A DNA stretch of 64,000 nucleotides, taken from NCBI GenBank assembly GCA_013306675.1, contig JABLUY010000183.1:1-64000 (forward strand), in the 5' to 3' direction. Positions 49,346-58,442 of this stretch are shown piece by piece (within the stretch, counting starts at the first letter, position 1; the number at the start of each line of letters is the position of its first letter). This DNA comes from Thraustochytrium sp. TN22 (lineage: Eukaryota > Sar > Bigyra > Thraustochytrida > Thraustochytriidae). The notes under the pieces are model-generated. The model did not search any database. It had not been told where the DNA came from and saw only the letters and a program-made list of their open reading frames with translations. Made by a program: the position numbers and the translations under genes.

Positions 49346-50788
49346 ATGGAGGGCCTCGGCCTGCAGGGCGCAACGATGCGGGGCGTGAACGGCCTCGACG
49401 GCCTCGCGCAGCAGGGCAAGGACGCGCTCGGGCTGCAGACGCAGCTCGGGACGCAGGCGCAAAACGTCTCGAGCTGGAAACACACGGACCTCCGCGTGCA
49501 GGGCCAGAACGCGCGGCGGCAGCGCGTGGTGGCGCGCCAAAGGGAGGCGCGACAGCGTCAGCTGGCGGCGGCCCGCGCGCAGACGCTCCTGAGCGGCGCG
49601 GATGACGCTGGGACGGATGAGGACATGGAGACGGGCGCGGATGAGGCAAGCAGGCAAGGCAAGGGCCACAAGCGGGGCTCGCAAAGGGCCAAGTGGCACG
49701 CACAACGCCGCCGCGCCGAGGAAGAGGCCTACGCAGATCAGATGCAGAGGCCAGAGTGGATGCTCGAGGTGCCCTCGGACCTCGGCGCGGAAGCGTGGTG
49801 CGTCGCGCCCCGGCCAGAGGGCCAGTATGTCCTCGTGATCGCCTCGCAAGGCAGAACCGTGGCCCGGCGCAAAGATGGCCGCATCCTGCGCGAGTTCGCC
49901 TCTGCGCTGCCCCATGGCTCGCCGCGGACTGGCACCGGCGCCGACGAGTTCACCATGCTACAGTGCGTCTTTCACGAGCCGGACCAGACCTTGTACGTGC
50001 TGGACGTGTCGTGGTGGAAGGGGCTCGACGTGGGCGAATCAGACTTTGCCTTTCGCCAGTTTTGGCTGCACAGCAAGCTGGCCGAGATCCCGGCCGTGTG
50101 CGCGGTTGGCGCGGGAAACGAGCTTCGCTTCCAACCAACGCCCATGCACGAGTGTTCGCGCGAGGGCCTCGGGCTGGCGTACCAAGGCTCGGTGCCCTTC
50201 ACCCGCGATGGCCTGCTCTTCTTCTACAAGCAGGGACGCTACGAGGGGGGGCTCTCGCCGTGCGTTCTTGCGTGGAAGGACGCCCACACGTCGCGCTTCC
50301 CGGTCGACTCCCCGGATGGTGTCACGCCGTACCCGATCCAGACCTGCGTGCTGCGCGTCGCCGAGGTCCGCGGGGAGCTCTTCGCTCAGGCCATGGGTCT
50401 CGACCTGGTGGGCAGGGTCGACCCAGCCGATGTCGCCGCCCAGGACTTGCGCGACGGCTCAGTGGCGCGCTTTGCGGTCCCACCGGCGAGCATGAAGTAC
50501 GCCCGGCAGGAGGAGGTGAGCAGCGCCGTGGCGTCGGAAAAGGAGGCCGCCGGGGATGGAAGCGCGAATGCAGACGCTGACGCGGACGCGGGCGCCGGCG
50601 GGGCCACGGACGAGGGCGAGCAGCGCGAGACGATCGCGCACGTGTGGTTTGAGGGCCTGCGCTTTCACAGCGGCTGCCGGCCGACCACGCGGCCCGACTC
50701 AAGCTGCCGCGTCGCCTTTCAGTACCTGATGCGCTACTCGCCCCTCTCTATCGAGCATCTAGTGAGCCAACTCGTGGGCAACGCGTGA
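49346..50788 (+). CDS. SNUPN: Snurportin-1 (snRNP nuclear import adaptor)
   Basis: Adaptor that recognises the m3G cap of U snRNPs and hands them to importin beta. 480 residues. The N-terminal ~100 residues are basic and helical (RRQRVVARQREARQRQLAAA), as expected for the importin-beta-binding segment. The cap-binding domain has the family landmarks EWMLEVPSDL, EGQYVLVIASQGRTVARR, TMLQCVFHEPDQTLYVLDV, WWKGLDV and FRQFWLHSKL. The next blocks, VPFTRDGLLFFYKQGRYEGG and a PCVLAWKD strand, complete the fold. An acidic Ala/Asp linker near the C-terminus is lineage-specific. The start at 49346 (MEGLGLQGATM) is preferred to an in-frame ATG at 48905, whose product would be Arg/Pro/Ala low complexity. 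Confidence 0.88.
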   Translation: MEGLGLQGATMRGVNGLDGLAQQGKDALGLQTQLGTQAQNVSSWKHTDLRVQGQNARRQRVVARQREARQRQLAAARAQTLLSGADDAGTDEDMETGADEASRQGKGHKRGSQRAKWHAQRRRAEEEAYADQMQRPEWMLEVPSDLGAEAWCVAPRPEGQYVLVIASQGRTVARRKDGRILREFASALPHGSPRTGTGADEFTMLQCVFHEPDQTLYVLDVSWWKGLDVGESDFAFRQFWLHSKLAEIPAVCAVGAGNELRFQPTPMHECSREGLGLAYQGSVPFTRDGLLFFYKQGRYEGGLSPCVLAWKDAHTSRFPVDSPDGVTPYPIQTCVLRVAEVRGELFAQAMGLDLVGRVDPADVAAQDLRDGSVARFAVPPASMKYARQEEVSSAVASEKEAAGDGSANADADADAGAGGATDEGEQRETIAHVWFEGLRFHSGCRPTTRPDSSCRVAFQYLMRYSPLSIEHLVSQLVGNA

Positions 50789-50924
50789 GTTCATTTGCGC
50801 CTGCCTGTGAGGAGCGTGCAGGACGAGGAAGAATGAAGCAGTCGCCAGGGGCGTCCCTGCAGCAGTACAGTACACAGTATTCTTTTCGTCACGGGCAGTG
50901 TTAGAGCTGGTATTCGCTGGAAGC
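50789..50924. other. Convergent 3' spacer
   Basis: 136 bp between the snurportin and katanin p80 stops. Nothing recognised. Confidence 0.6.
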
Positions 50925-53684
50925 TCAGGTAGTTGCCGCCCCCGTTGGTGGCGGCGGCAGCGCCGTGCTCGGCGGACTCACGTCCGCGAGAAAGCGCTCG
51001 AGCTTGTCGTGCAGGTTGGTGGCCTCGGCGCGCGTGCGCGCCATGTTCTCCATGACGGCTGAGTGCAGGAGCTTGTGCAGAGAAGCCACCAGGAGGCGAA
51101 AGCCGCGGGCGCATCGCCGGCATTTGTGCACACGTTCTTCTCGGGAGATGTCCACATTGGAGCGCGCGGCACCGTGGCGCGTCTTGCGGTGGTGCTCCAG
51201 GGTGGCGGTGATCATGCCGGCAAAGCTGTCGAAGAGGAATTTGCCCGTCGCCAGCGCGCTCTTGATGTGGGTCTCAAAGGGCGACTCGGTCATGACCACC
51301 AACACCGGGAGGGCGGCCGCGCAAATGTCCAGCGTGGCGGACTGCCCGTTGCGGAAGTTGACGCATCGGAAGAAGTCGTGCGAGATGCTCGCGTTGGCCA
51401 GCGCCTCCAGGCACTCCAATGCCCGCGTCGCCTCGCCGTCGCGCCACATTCCCAGCGCGCGGTCCAGCTCGTCCAGGCGCTCCTGCAAGATGCCGCGAAA
51501 CTTGGCGTGCTCACGCATCACTTCCGTTGTCACCTGCACCTTGGCGTCTGCGCGCACGGTCCGCGACTCGACCGACTTGGCCGGCGCCGCCGAGGACCAC
51601 GCGCCGCGCGAGAACTCCGAGTAGCTCATGTCCAGCGGGCCGTCCTGCGCAGCCCACTGACTCACGAGCCGCCGCCGTTGCCGTTCCGCCTTGGCGGGCG
51701 CCTGCTCCTTGGCTTCGGCCGCCTCGCGATGCTCCTGTCGAGCGGATTCAGCCGCGTCGGCCTCGGGAGCGCCGATCTCTTCTTGATTTGGCCTGGCGTT
51801 CTCCTGTTGTTCACGGGTGCGTGGTGGCTTGCGGATGCGCCTTCCCCGCGCCGAGTTGGCCCGACCACTGGAGACTGCAGGGCTTCGCTTCCCGTCGATA
51901 TGCTCCAGGTCGCTCGGGTCCTCGTCCTCCAGGGCTTCAGGCGTCGAGGTACGTCTGGCCGAGTCTTTGGACGAGCGCGCCGTGGAGGCACGTCCAGAGT
52001 GCCTTGTTCCAAGGTCGGCGCTGCCCGACGCATCGTTTGCGGTGGAGGCACGCCCTGACTGCCTTCTCTCATGGTTCCCCTTGGCCATGGACCGGGGCCC
52101 GGACCGCTTCGCGACATCGTTGTCGCTTGGCGACGAGCGATGTCCGGAGCGCCTCGCATCAAGGCTCTCCCCAGGTGCGTCGTCGTCTTTCTCTGCAGTC
52201 GCAGGCGTCGGGGACCGTCGGCTGGACGAATCCTGGGACGAGCGCGCTGTGGAGGCCCGCCCAGAACGTCTTGCGGAGTGGTTGTCGTCCGCAGGCGCCG
52301 TCCGGGCAGATCTCCTGCCGGACACGGTCCTCGAGGTTCCCCTGCCGGAAGCGCGGCCTGAGCGACTCGCCGACCCCAGGCTTGAGGTCGGGCTCGAGCG
52401 AGAGGGCAGCCGCAGCCTGAGGTCCGGACGTGACGTTGAGGCGTCGCTACCCTCCTCAGAAGGAGCGGCAGACCGCGCGGGCGCCCGAATGAGCGCGTGC
52501 TCGGTGACCATCTCGTCGCAGTCTGGCACGGCCGTGGGGGCATTCTCCTGCTCTCGGAGAACCGCACTCACGTCCACCGTCCAGATAGACACCATGGTGC
52601 GGTCCTGAAGGGCGCAGGCGACGATGTGGTGGTCGCCGTGCGCGTCGCGCGTGAGGTGCGCGTCCTGAAAGGCGGACCATGCGACGGGCTCTGCGGCCAG
52701 GCTCCGACAGGGCTGGAGCGCCCAGACGCGTACGCCCTCGTCCGTGGCGCAGACGAGGTTGTGCGGCGTATGCTGGCCGTCGAGGTCGGGCCCGGGCCCG
52801 GGCCCGGGCCCGGGGCCGGGGCCCGCGTCGAGGAAGCTGATGTGATTGACGGCATGGGAGCGGTCGCGCGGCGTCGCACCGACCTGGCGGAAGGTCTCAA
52901 GATCCCAATAGCGCACGGTGCCATCCTTGGAGCCGGACGCGAGCCAGAACTCCTCGGGGTGAAACTTGAGTGTGGTGATGGCACCGCGATGACCGACGAA
53001 TTCGTGCAGCAATTTGTCGGCCTGGAGGTCCCAGAGGCGTACCGTGCGGTCGTCGGAGCCGGCGGCGACCCACTTGCCGTCCGGGCTGAAGACGAGGCAA
53101 CGCACGGTATCCTCGTGGTCCTCGAAGGCGCGCACGCAGTTGCGTGTGCGAATATCCCACACGCGTACCTCGGTGTCCTGACCGCCCGAGGCGAGCAGAT
53201 TGCCGAGCGGGTGGAAGGCCACAGTGGTGCACTCGGTGCGGTGGCCGGTGAGGCGGCAGCGGGTGCGGCCGTCCGCATTGAGCGCGAGGAGCTTGACGCT
53301 ACCGCTGCGGGAGCCGACGGCCGCGACCTTTTCGTCCGCGTCGAAGGCGACGCATTGCACCGGACGCTTGGCGACCTGGATGCTCTGTAGACAGGCCGGC
53401 CGGCCGACCTTCCACAGGTTCAGCTTGCCGTCTTCGCCGCCTGTGGCGAGCGTCTGGCCTGTCCTCGGGCCCAGTTGCGCGCAGGTGACGCCGCGCGCGT
53501 GCGCGACAAGGGTCTGCAGCTTCCTGGTGGGGCCCTTGCCGGGTCGCGCGGCGGCCTTGGGCGGCGCCGCGTCCCACTTTTGCTCATCGTGGCGGCGACC
53601 AGGCCATCCTGTCTCTCCTCCTTCCTCGTCCTCCTCATAGTCCTCCTCGTAGTCCTCCTCCTCGTCGTCCTCTGACGCGGACAT
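50925..53684 (-). CDS. KATNB1: Katanin p80 regulatory subunit (WD40)
   Basis: Targeting subunit of the microtubule-severing ATPase katanin. About 919 residues. After an acidic Asp/Glu/Tyr N-terminus come WD40 repeats at about residues 55-375 (GEDGKLNLW, GGQDTEVRVWDIRTRNC, SDDRTVRLWDLQ, SGSKDGTVRYWDLE). An inserted (Gly-Pro)n loop is encoded by a GGGCCC repeat near 52788-52815. The middle, about 460-640, is Ser/Arg-rich with imperfect repeats of a RxSGRASTA unit. The C-terminal con80 domain at about 715-905 (FRGILQERLDELDRALGMW, then IKSALATGKFLFDSFAGMI) binds the p60 ATPase. It is longer than animal p80 because of the repeat linker. Start: ATG at 53684 (MSASEDDEE); an in-frame ATG at 53711 is equally possible. 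Confidence 0.9.
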   Translation of the reverse strand: MSASEDDEEEDYEEDYEEDEEGGETGWPGRRHDEQKWDAAPPKAAARPGKGPTRKLQTLVAHARGVTCAQLGPRTGQTLATGGEDGKLNLWKVGRPACLQSIQVAKRPVQCVAFDADEKVAAVGSRSGSVKLLALNADGRTRCRLTGHRTECTTVAFHPLGNLLASGGQDTEVRVWDIRTRNCVRAFEDHEDTVRCLVFSPDGKWVAAGSDDRTVRLWDLQADKLLHEFVGHRGAITTLKFHPEEFWLASGSKDGTVRYWDLETFRQVGATPRDRSHAVNHISFLDAGPGPGPGPGPGPDLDGQHTPHNLVCATDEGVRVWALQPCRSLAAEPVAWSAFQDAHLTRDAHGDHHIVACALQDRTMVSIWTVDVSAVLREQENAPTAVPDCDEMVTEHALIRAPARSAAPSEEGSDASTSRPDLRLRLPSRSSPTSSLGSASRSGRASGRGTSRTVSGRRSARTAPADDNHSARRSGRASTARSSQDSSSRRSPTPATAEKDDDAPGESLDARRSGHRSSPSDNDVAKRSGPRSMAKGNHERRQSGRASTANDASGSADLGTRHSGRASTARSSKDSARRTSTPEALEDEDPSDLEHIDGKRSPAVSSGRANSARGRRIRKPPRTREQQENARPNQEEIGAPEADAAESARQEHREAAEAKEQAPAKAERQRRRLVSQWAAQDGPLDMSYSEFSRGAWSSAAPAKSVESRTVRADAKVQVTTEVMREHAKFRGILQERLDELDRALGMWRDGEATRALECLEALANASISHDFFRCVNFRNGQSATLDICAAALPVLVVMTESPFETHIKSALATGKFLFDSFAGMITATLEHHRKTRHGAARSNVDISREERVHKCRRCARGFRLLVASLHKLLHSAVMENMARTRAEATNLHDKLERFLADVSPPSTALPPPPTGAATT

Positions 53685-54186
53685 GGTCGCCCTGCTCCGC
53701 CTCGCTTGCATCCGGGCGAGCAGCGCCGAGAAGGGCGCACGGCTGCGTGGGCCCTCGCCAAGCCTGGCGGCTTGCGCCGAGTTCGGGCGCTGCTCTCGCA
53801 CTTGTCCTGCTGGTCCTGCTCCTGGTGCTGCTGCAAAGTCTGGTGCTGCTGCTGCTCTCTGGGCGCTACTTGCGCTTGCTTGAGGAAAAGACGTTGAAGA
53901 GGTCCCCTGGCGCGGGCGCGCGTTGCGCAGGCCGCGGCGAGGGCACGGCCGCGCAGCATCGATGTGGCCGCAAAGACAAACGGAGGAGGCCGCGCGCGCG
54001 CGCGTCTCCGCGCGCTCGCGCTCGGGGCGGCGGCGGCGCGGCGCGTGGCGGCGCGGAGCGGCGCCGGAGCGCGCGTCCGTGCGGCCGCAGCGACGCGCTC
54101 GCACAAAGGGGTGCGGGAGCGCGGGCGCGGCGAGGCCGAGCCCGGCCAAGGCTAGGCTAAGCCAGGCCAGGCCAGGCGACGCAACC
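53685..54186. promoter_or_regulatory. Divergent promoter region, katanin p80 / GT90
   Basis: 502 bp between opposed starts. There are short CTG-rich runs near 53800-53870, then GC-rich DNA. No gene seen. Confidence 0.45.
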
Positions 54187-56220
54187 ATGGCGCAGCAGGG
54201 CGGCGCGGCGGCGGGCGGTGTGCTGCGCGGCATCCACGCGGCGGAGAAGGAGCAGCTGGAGACGTTCCGCGGCGGGGTGCCGCTGTTCGACTCGGTGGAG
54301 GAGTGCCTGCAGTGGATGCGCGCCAACAGCGTGCCCGGGTCGAATCCGGCGGACCCGAACCTGCGGCACATCTTCACGCACGCGGTGGACTGGGAGCAGG
54401 TGAACGAGTACCTGCTGCGTGAGCTCCGGGCCTACCGGCCGCGCAAGATGCATGAGGAGGGCGAGAAGTATTACCTGGAGCGCGCGTGCCCGCCCGAAGA
54501 AGTGAGCGCCGCGGAAGACGACGAGGACGCGGACGTGGCCATGGCGGAGGCCGGCAAGAAGGAGTTCTTGCCGTCACGCGCGAACCGCGTGGCGAGCAAC
54601 TTCGAGTTCAAGCCTGTGGTGAGCGAGCTGGACGCGCGGCTGGCGCTGCCATTCCACGCGCGCGTGAACCGCGCGTCCTCGCTCAACACGTTGAGCTACT
54701 TGTTCAACCACATGCGATGCGGGGTGTTCGTGCTCATCCACGAGAACCAGCTTCGCATGTTCGTGCCGTTTGTGAACCGGAATTACCGCAACAACTGGAG
54801 CCAGTACCTTACGACGGACCCGGCAAACATGGACGACTACTTCCGGCTCAAGTGGAAGAACTATCGCAAGGAGAACATCCTGCCGGTGGAACGATGGTGG
54901 GCGAACGGCAACATCATCTGCAACGAGGAGAGCCGGCCGGGCGAGCGGCACTCTCAGGTGTGGGGAGACAACCTGCTGGCGCCCTTTAAGCACATGTTGG
55001 AGACGCTGTGCCGCGAGCGCTGCGTGCCAGACTGCGAGTTCTTCTTCAACAAGCGCGACTACCCGCACCTCAAGGCGAACTTGACGGAGCCATACGACTT
55101 TTGCTTTGATGAGGAGGACAAGCCACTGGAGCGCGAAAAGTACAACTCCTACGCGCCCATCCTCAGCTTCTACTGCAGCCCCTCGTTCGCGGACTTGCCG
55201 GTGCCGACCACGGAGGACTGGGCCTCGGCGATTGGGCGCGTCTTCCCGTCGTCCTTCATCCCTGACGTGCGCACCAAGGAGCTGCGCAAGCCGGGCGACA
55301 TGTTCCTCAAGGCGAACTTTGACAAGTTCCACGTGGACTGGAACAAGAAGGTGAACACGTGCTTCTTCCGCGGCAACGCCACGGGCGGCGGCACGACGCC
55401 CGAGAACAACCAGCGCTTGCGGCTGTCCAAGATGTGCCACGACTGGAACGCCTCCGGCACCAACGGGCCGGGTGAGCCGCTGCTGGACGCCGGCTACATC
55501 AAGGAGAACGTGCGAGACAAGAAGCGCTTTGGCGAGCCCATGCGGTTTACGCGCAAGGGTGAGCTCGGCTTCGGCGGCGTCAACTACGTGGACATGTACA
55601 AGCAAGGCCGCTACAAGTACATCCTCTACGTGGAGGGCCACTGCGCCGCGAACCGCTACTCCTTCCTCATGCGCCTAGGCAGCGTCATCCTCAAGGTGGA
55701 GTCGCAGTGCGTCGCCTCGGAGATGTGGTTCTTCCCACTGCTCAAGCCGTATGAGGGCTCGCGCGAGAACAATGTCGACGTGCAGGCGGGCGTCTTTGGC
55801 GCCGACCACGTCCCGGTCAAGGCGGACCTGTCGAACCTGCGCGAGCAGATCCTCTGGTGCCGCGAGAACGACGAGGCCTGCAAGCAGATCGCTGAGAACG
55901 CGCGTCAAAAGTACCAGCGTTGCCTGGGCAAGGACGCCATCCTCGACTACCTGCAGGTCATGGCCATCAAAATGGCCAAGCGCTTCGTGAACGCGCCGTC
56001 TTGGTGGAACGTGCCCGAGCCGCTCGCGCAGCCGCCGCAGTCTGCACCGCCTGAGAAGCGCTGTGCGCGCGATCCGGTCACCGGCCAACAGGTCTTTTGT
56101 CGCCGTTGTGCCATGGAGCGCAAGCACGGTCCTCCTGCGCCGGCGACGGCGGCCTTGGGGCTGCGCGACGATGACGGGGCTCACTTCCAGCAGAACCCGC
56201 GCAAGCGTTCCCGTCGATAG
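54187..56220 (+). CDS. GT90 / CAP10-like glycosyltransferase without signal peptide
   Basis: 677 residues with the CAP10/POGLUT (GT90) signature: CFFRGNATGGG near residue 394, an RLRLSKMCHDW block, YKYILYVEGHCAANRYSF near 475, LGSVILKVESQ, and VPVKADLSNLREQILWCREND near 540-560. Family members transfer glucose or xylose from UDP-sugars, usually in the secretory pathway. Here the N-terminus (MAQQGGAAAGG) has no signal peptide or membrane anchor, and the C-terminus has a CxxC pair (FCRRCAMERKHG) instead of a KDEL-type signal. The protein may therefore act outside the ER. Proteins of this soluble type also occur in large DNA viruses of protists, so transfer in either direction is possible but not shown. 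Start: ATG 54187 right before conserved sequence. Confidence 0.82.
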   Translation: MAQQGGAAAGGVLRGIHAAEKEQLETFRGGVPLFDSVEECLQWMRANSVPGSNPADPNLRHIFTHAVDWEQVNEYLLRELRAYRPRKMHEEGEKYYLERACPPEEVSAAEDDEDADVAMAEAGKKEFLPSRANRVASNFEFKPVVSELDARLALPFHARVNRASSLNTLSYLFNHMRCGVFVLIHENQLRMFVPFVNRNYRNNWSQYLTTDPANMDDYFRLKWKNYRKENILPVERWWANGNIICNEESRPGERHSQVWGDNLLAPFKHMLETLCRERCVPDCEFFFNKRDYPHLKANLTEPYDFCFDEEDKPLEREKYNSYAPILSFYCSPSFADLPVPTTEDWASAIGRVFPSSFIPDVRTKELRKPGDMFLKANFDKFHVDWNKKVNTCFFRGNATGGGTTPENNQRLRLSKMCHDWNASGTNGPGEPLLDAGYIKENVRDKKRFGEPMRFTRKGELGFGGVNYVDMYKQGRYKYILYVEGHCAANRYSFLMRLGSVILKVESQCVASEMWFFPLLKPYEGSRENNVDVQAGVFGADHVPVKADLSNLREQILWCRENDEACKQIAENARQKYQRCLGKDAILDYLQVMAIKMAKRFVNAPSWWNVPEPLAQPPQSAPPEKRCARDPVTGQQVFCRRCAMERKHGPPAPATAALGLRDDDGAHFQQNPRKRSRR

Positions 56221-56493
56221 CTGGCTGCCCGGGCGAGCTCGAGCTGTTCGTGACACGTGGAAAAAAGGAGCTCACAGTCAGTGTGATGTTAGCTAGCTTG
56301 GGAGGAGACCTGTTTCGAGAGGTCATGGTCGCGCGATGTTAGACAAGCGCCAAGTAAACACACGGAAAACTGCTACATTTGTTCGGTTTGCTCTAGGCTA
56401 GCTTGGCAGCAGCGAGAAGAGAGAGAGAGAGAGAGAGGAGAGAGCCCGCAAGAGATTGTGTGTGCGTGTGTTCTTTTTTTTTTTCTTGAGAAA
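56221..56493. other. 3' flank of GT90 gene
   Basis: Convergent spacer with a (GA)n run at about 56416-56440 and a T11 tract near 56474. No gene. Confidence 0.6.
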
Positions 56494-56907
56494 GCAAACT
56501 TCGTTACTCGAGCGTTCAGGAAAAGTCGATGCTTTGAGCCAAGGGCAAGGTCTTGCCAAAGCTGATTGCGCATGAGGAGCGGCGCATGTACTGCTTCCAG
56601 GCGTCAGAGCCACACTCGCGGTTGGGCCAAGAAAAAGCAAACTTCGTTACTCGAGCGTTCAGGAAAAGTCGATGCCCTGAGCCAAGGGCAAGCTCTTGCC
56701 AAAGTTGATTGCGCATGAGGAGCGGCGCATGTACTGCTTCCAGGCGTCAGAGCCACACTCGCGGTTGGGCCAAGAAAAAGCAAACTTCGTTACTCGAGCG
56801 TTCAGGAAAAGTCGATGCCCTGAGCCAAGGGCAAGGTCTTGCCAAAGTTGATTGCGCATGAGGAGCGGCGCATGTACTGCTTCCAGGCGTCAGAGCCACA
56901 CTCGCGG
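56494..56907 (-). repeat. 143-bp tandem triplication of the ALDH7A1 3' end
   Basis: Three head-to-tail copies begin at 56494, 56637 and 56780, a period of exactly 143 bp. Each has a 128-bp block identical or nearly so to the ALDH7A1 3' end (last ~106 coding bases, stop, ~22 bp of 3' UTR). A 15-bp linker (TTGGGCCAAGAAAAA) joins copies. The copy at 56780-56907 is the functional gene end; the other two lie downstream of the stop. Copies differ at a few positions, for example GCTTTGAG in the outer copy against GCCCTGAG in the others. Confidence 0.92.
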
Positions 56908-58442
56908 CCCCAACCGGTGGTGCCATTGCCGCCAAAAGCGAGGCCACACTCGGCGCCGCTGCAGCTGGTGTTACAGTTGACGATGCCCTGGGTGGCGCCG
57001 GCCGGGCCAAGCCAGGTGAAGACCTCGCGCATGTCGGTGGAAAAGAGCGAGGAGGAGAGGCCCTGCTCAACCTGATTGTTGATGGCAATGGCCTCGTCAA
57101 AACTCTTGACCTTGCAGAGGTAGAGCACGGGCACGAAGCGCTCCTCCTGCACAATCTCGGCGTGCGGGTCGATTTCGAAGATGGTGGGCTGCACGAAGTT
57201 GCCGTTGGCGAGATCGGCACTGGGCAGGTCAGAAGCGTCCGGGCGGCCGCCACCGACGAGAAGGGTGCCGCCCTGCGCCTTGGCATCCTCGACAGTCTTC
57301 TCAAAGAGCGCAATGCCGGCCTTGTTGTGGATGGGGCCGACGAGTGTCTTGGGGTGCAGCGGGTTGCCGTAGGGCAGCTTCTTGTACGCGTCAACGAGGC
57401 GCGGCTTGAGCTCGTCGTATACGTCCTCGTGCACGAGCAGGCGGCGCAGCGAGGTGCAGCGCTGGCCGCAGGTGCCGGCGGCGGCGAAGACGCAGGAGCG
57501 CAGCGCGAGCTCGAGGTCGGCGCTGGGCATGACGAGGATGGCGTTGTTGCCGCCGAGCTCCATGACGGTTTGGCCGGAGCGATCATGCACGAGGCGCTGA
57601 ACCATCTTGCCGGTCTTGGTGGAGCCGGTGAAGGAGAGCAGGTCGACGCGCGGGTCGCGCGCGAGCGCGTCGCCCACGACGGCGCCCGGGCCCTGGCAGA
57701 GCGTGGCGACGCCGCCGTCGACGCCGTTGGCCTTGAGCACGTCGCCCACGACCTTTTGCGTGGCGATGGTGACGAGCGAGGCGGACTCGGCGCCCTTGAC
57801 GATCTGCGTGTTGCCGCACACGAGCGAGACGGCGCTGTTCCAGCCCCAGACGGCGTGCGGGAAGTTGAAGGCCGTGATGATGCCCACGGTGCCGAGCGGC
57901 TTCCAGATCTCCATGAGCGCGTGCTCCGTGCGCTCCGACGGCACGACCTGGCCGGGCAGGCTGCGCGAGAGCCCGCAGGCGATGAAGCAGATGTCAATGA
58001 ACTCCTGCACCTCGCCCTTGCCCTCGGCGTGGATCTTGCCCATCTCCAGCGACAGCAGCGCGCCCATGGCGTCGCGCTTCTCCATGAGCGCCGTGCCGAT
58101 CTGCCTCACGATCTCGCCGCGCTGCGGCGCCGGCATGAGCGCCCACTCGCGCTGCGCCTTGACCGCGCGCGCCGCGCACCGCTCATAGTCCTCCTTGGTC
58201 CCCCACTGCACCTTGGCCAGCACCTCGCCCGTGCTCGGGTTGAGCGCCTCGTGCACCTCGCCGTTGGCCGCCCACGCGTCGCCGTCAAAAACGCCCGGGT
58301 TCACCTCCGTGGCGCTCAGCCCGAAGGCCTCCAGCGCCGTCGCCGCGTCCCACGTCGCCATCCCGCGCGTCCCCGCTGCTGCCGCCGCGCGCCCCGCCCG
58401 CCGCGCCGCGCCGCTCGCCAGCATCCACCGCGCGCGCCCCAC
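56802..58442 (-). CDS. ALDH7A1: Alpha-aminoadipic semialdehyde dehydrogenase (ALDH7A1, antiquitin)
   Basis: Oxidises alpha-aminoadipic semialdehyde, the product of LKR/SDH, to alpha-aminoadipate in lysine breakdown; also acts on betaine aldehyde in animals. 546 residues. The N-terminal ~28 residues ([20 protein letters not shown]) are Arg/Ala-rich without acids, as in a mitochondrial presequence. The catalytic Glu is at about 295 (MELGGNN) and the nucleophile Cys at about 329 (GQRCTSLRR), with canonical 34-residue spacing. [26 protein letters not shown] and the tail [14 protein letters not shown] with LPLAQGI are ALDH7A1-specific. It is divergent from the LKR/SDH gene, which supplies its substrate. 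Its last ~128 bp are tandemly repeated downstream. Confidence 0.95.
   Translation of the reverse strand: MGRARWMLASGAARRAGRAAAAAGTRGMATWDAATALEAFGLSATEVNPGVFDGDAWAANGEVHEALNPSTGEVLAKVQWGTKEDYERCAARAVKAQREWALMPAPQRGEIVRQIGTALMEKRDAMGALLSLEMGKIHAEGKGEVQEFIDICFIACGLSRSLPGQVVPSERTEHALMEIWKPLGTVGIITAFNFPHAVWGWNSAVSLVCGNTQIVKGAESASLVTIATQKVVGDVLKANGVDGGVATLCQGPGAVVGDALARDPRVDLLSFTGSTKTGKMVQRLVHDRSGQTVMELGGNNAILVMPSADLELALRSCVFAAAGTCGQRCTSLRRLLVHEDVYDELKPRLVDAYKKLPYGNPLHPKTLVGPIHNKAGIALFEKTVEDAKAQGGTLLVGGGRPDASDLPSADLANGNFVQPTIFEIDPHAEIVQEERFVPVLYLCKVKSFDEAIAINNQVEQGLSSSLFSTDMREVFTWLGPAGATQGIVNCNTSCSGAECGLAFGGNGTTGWGRECGSDAWKQYMRRSSCAINFGKTLPLAQGIDFS

Noticed and set aside
56373-56859. Three short minus-strand frames starting MRNQLWQ
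   Set aside because: They are out-of-frame readings of the three ALDH7A1 3'-end copies.
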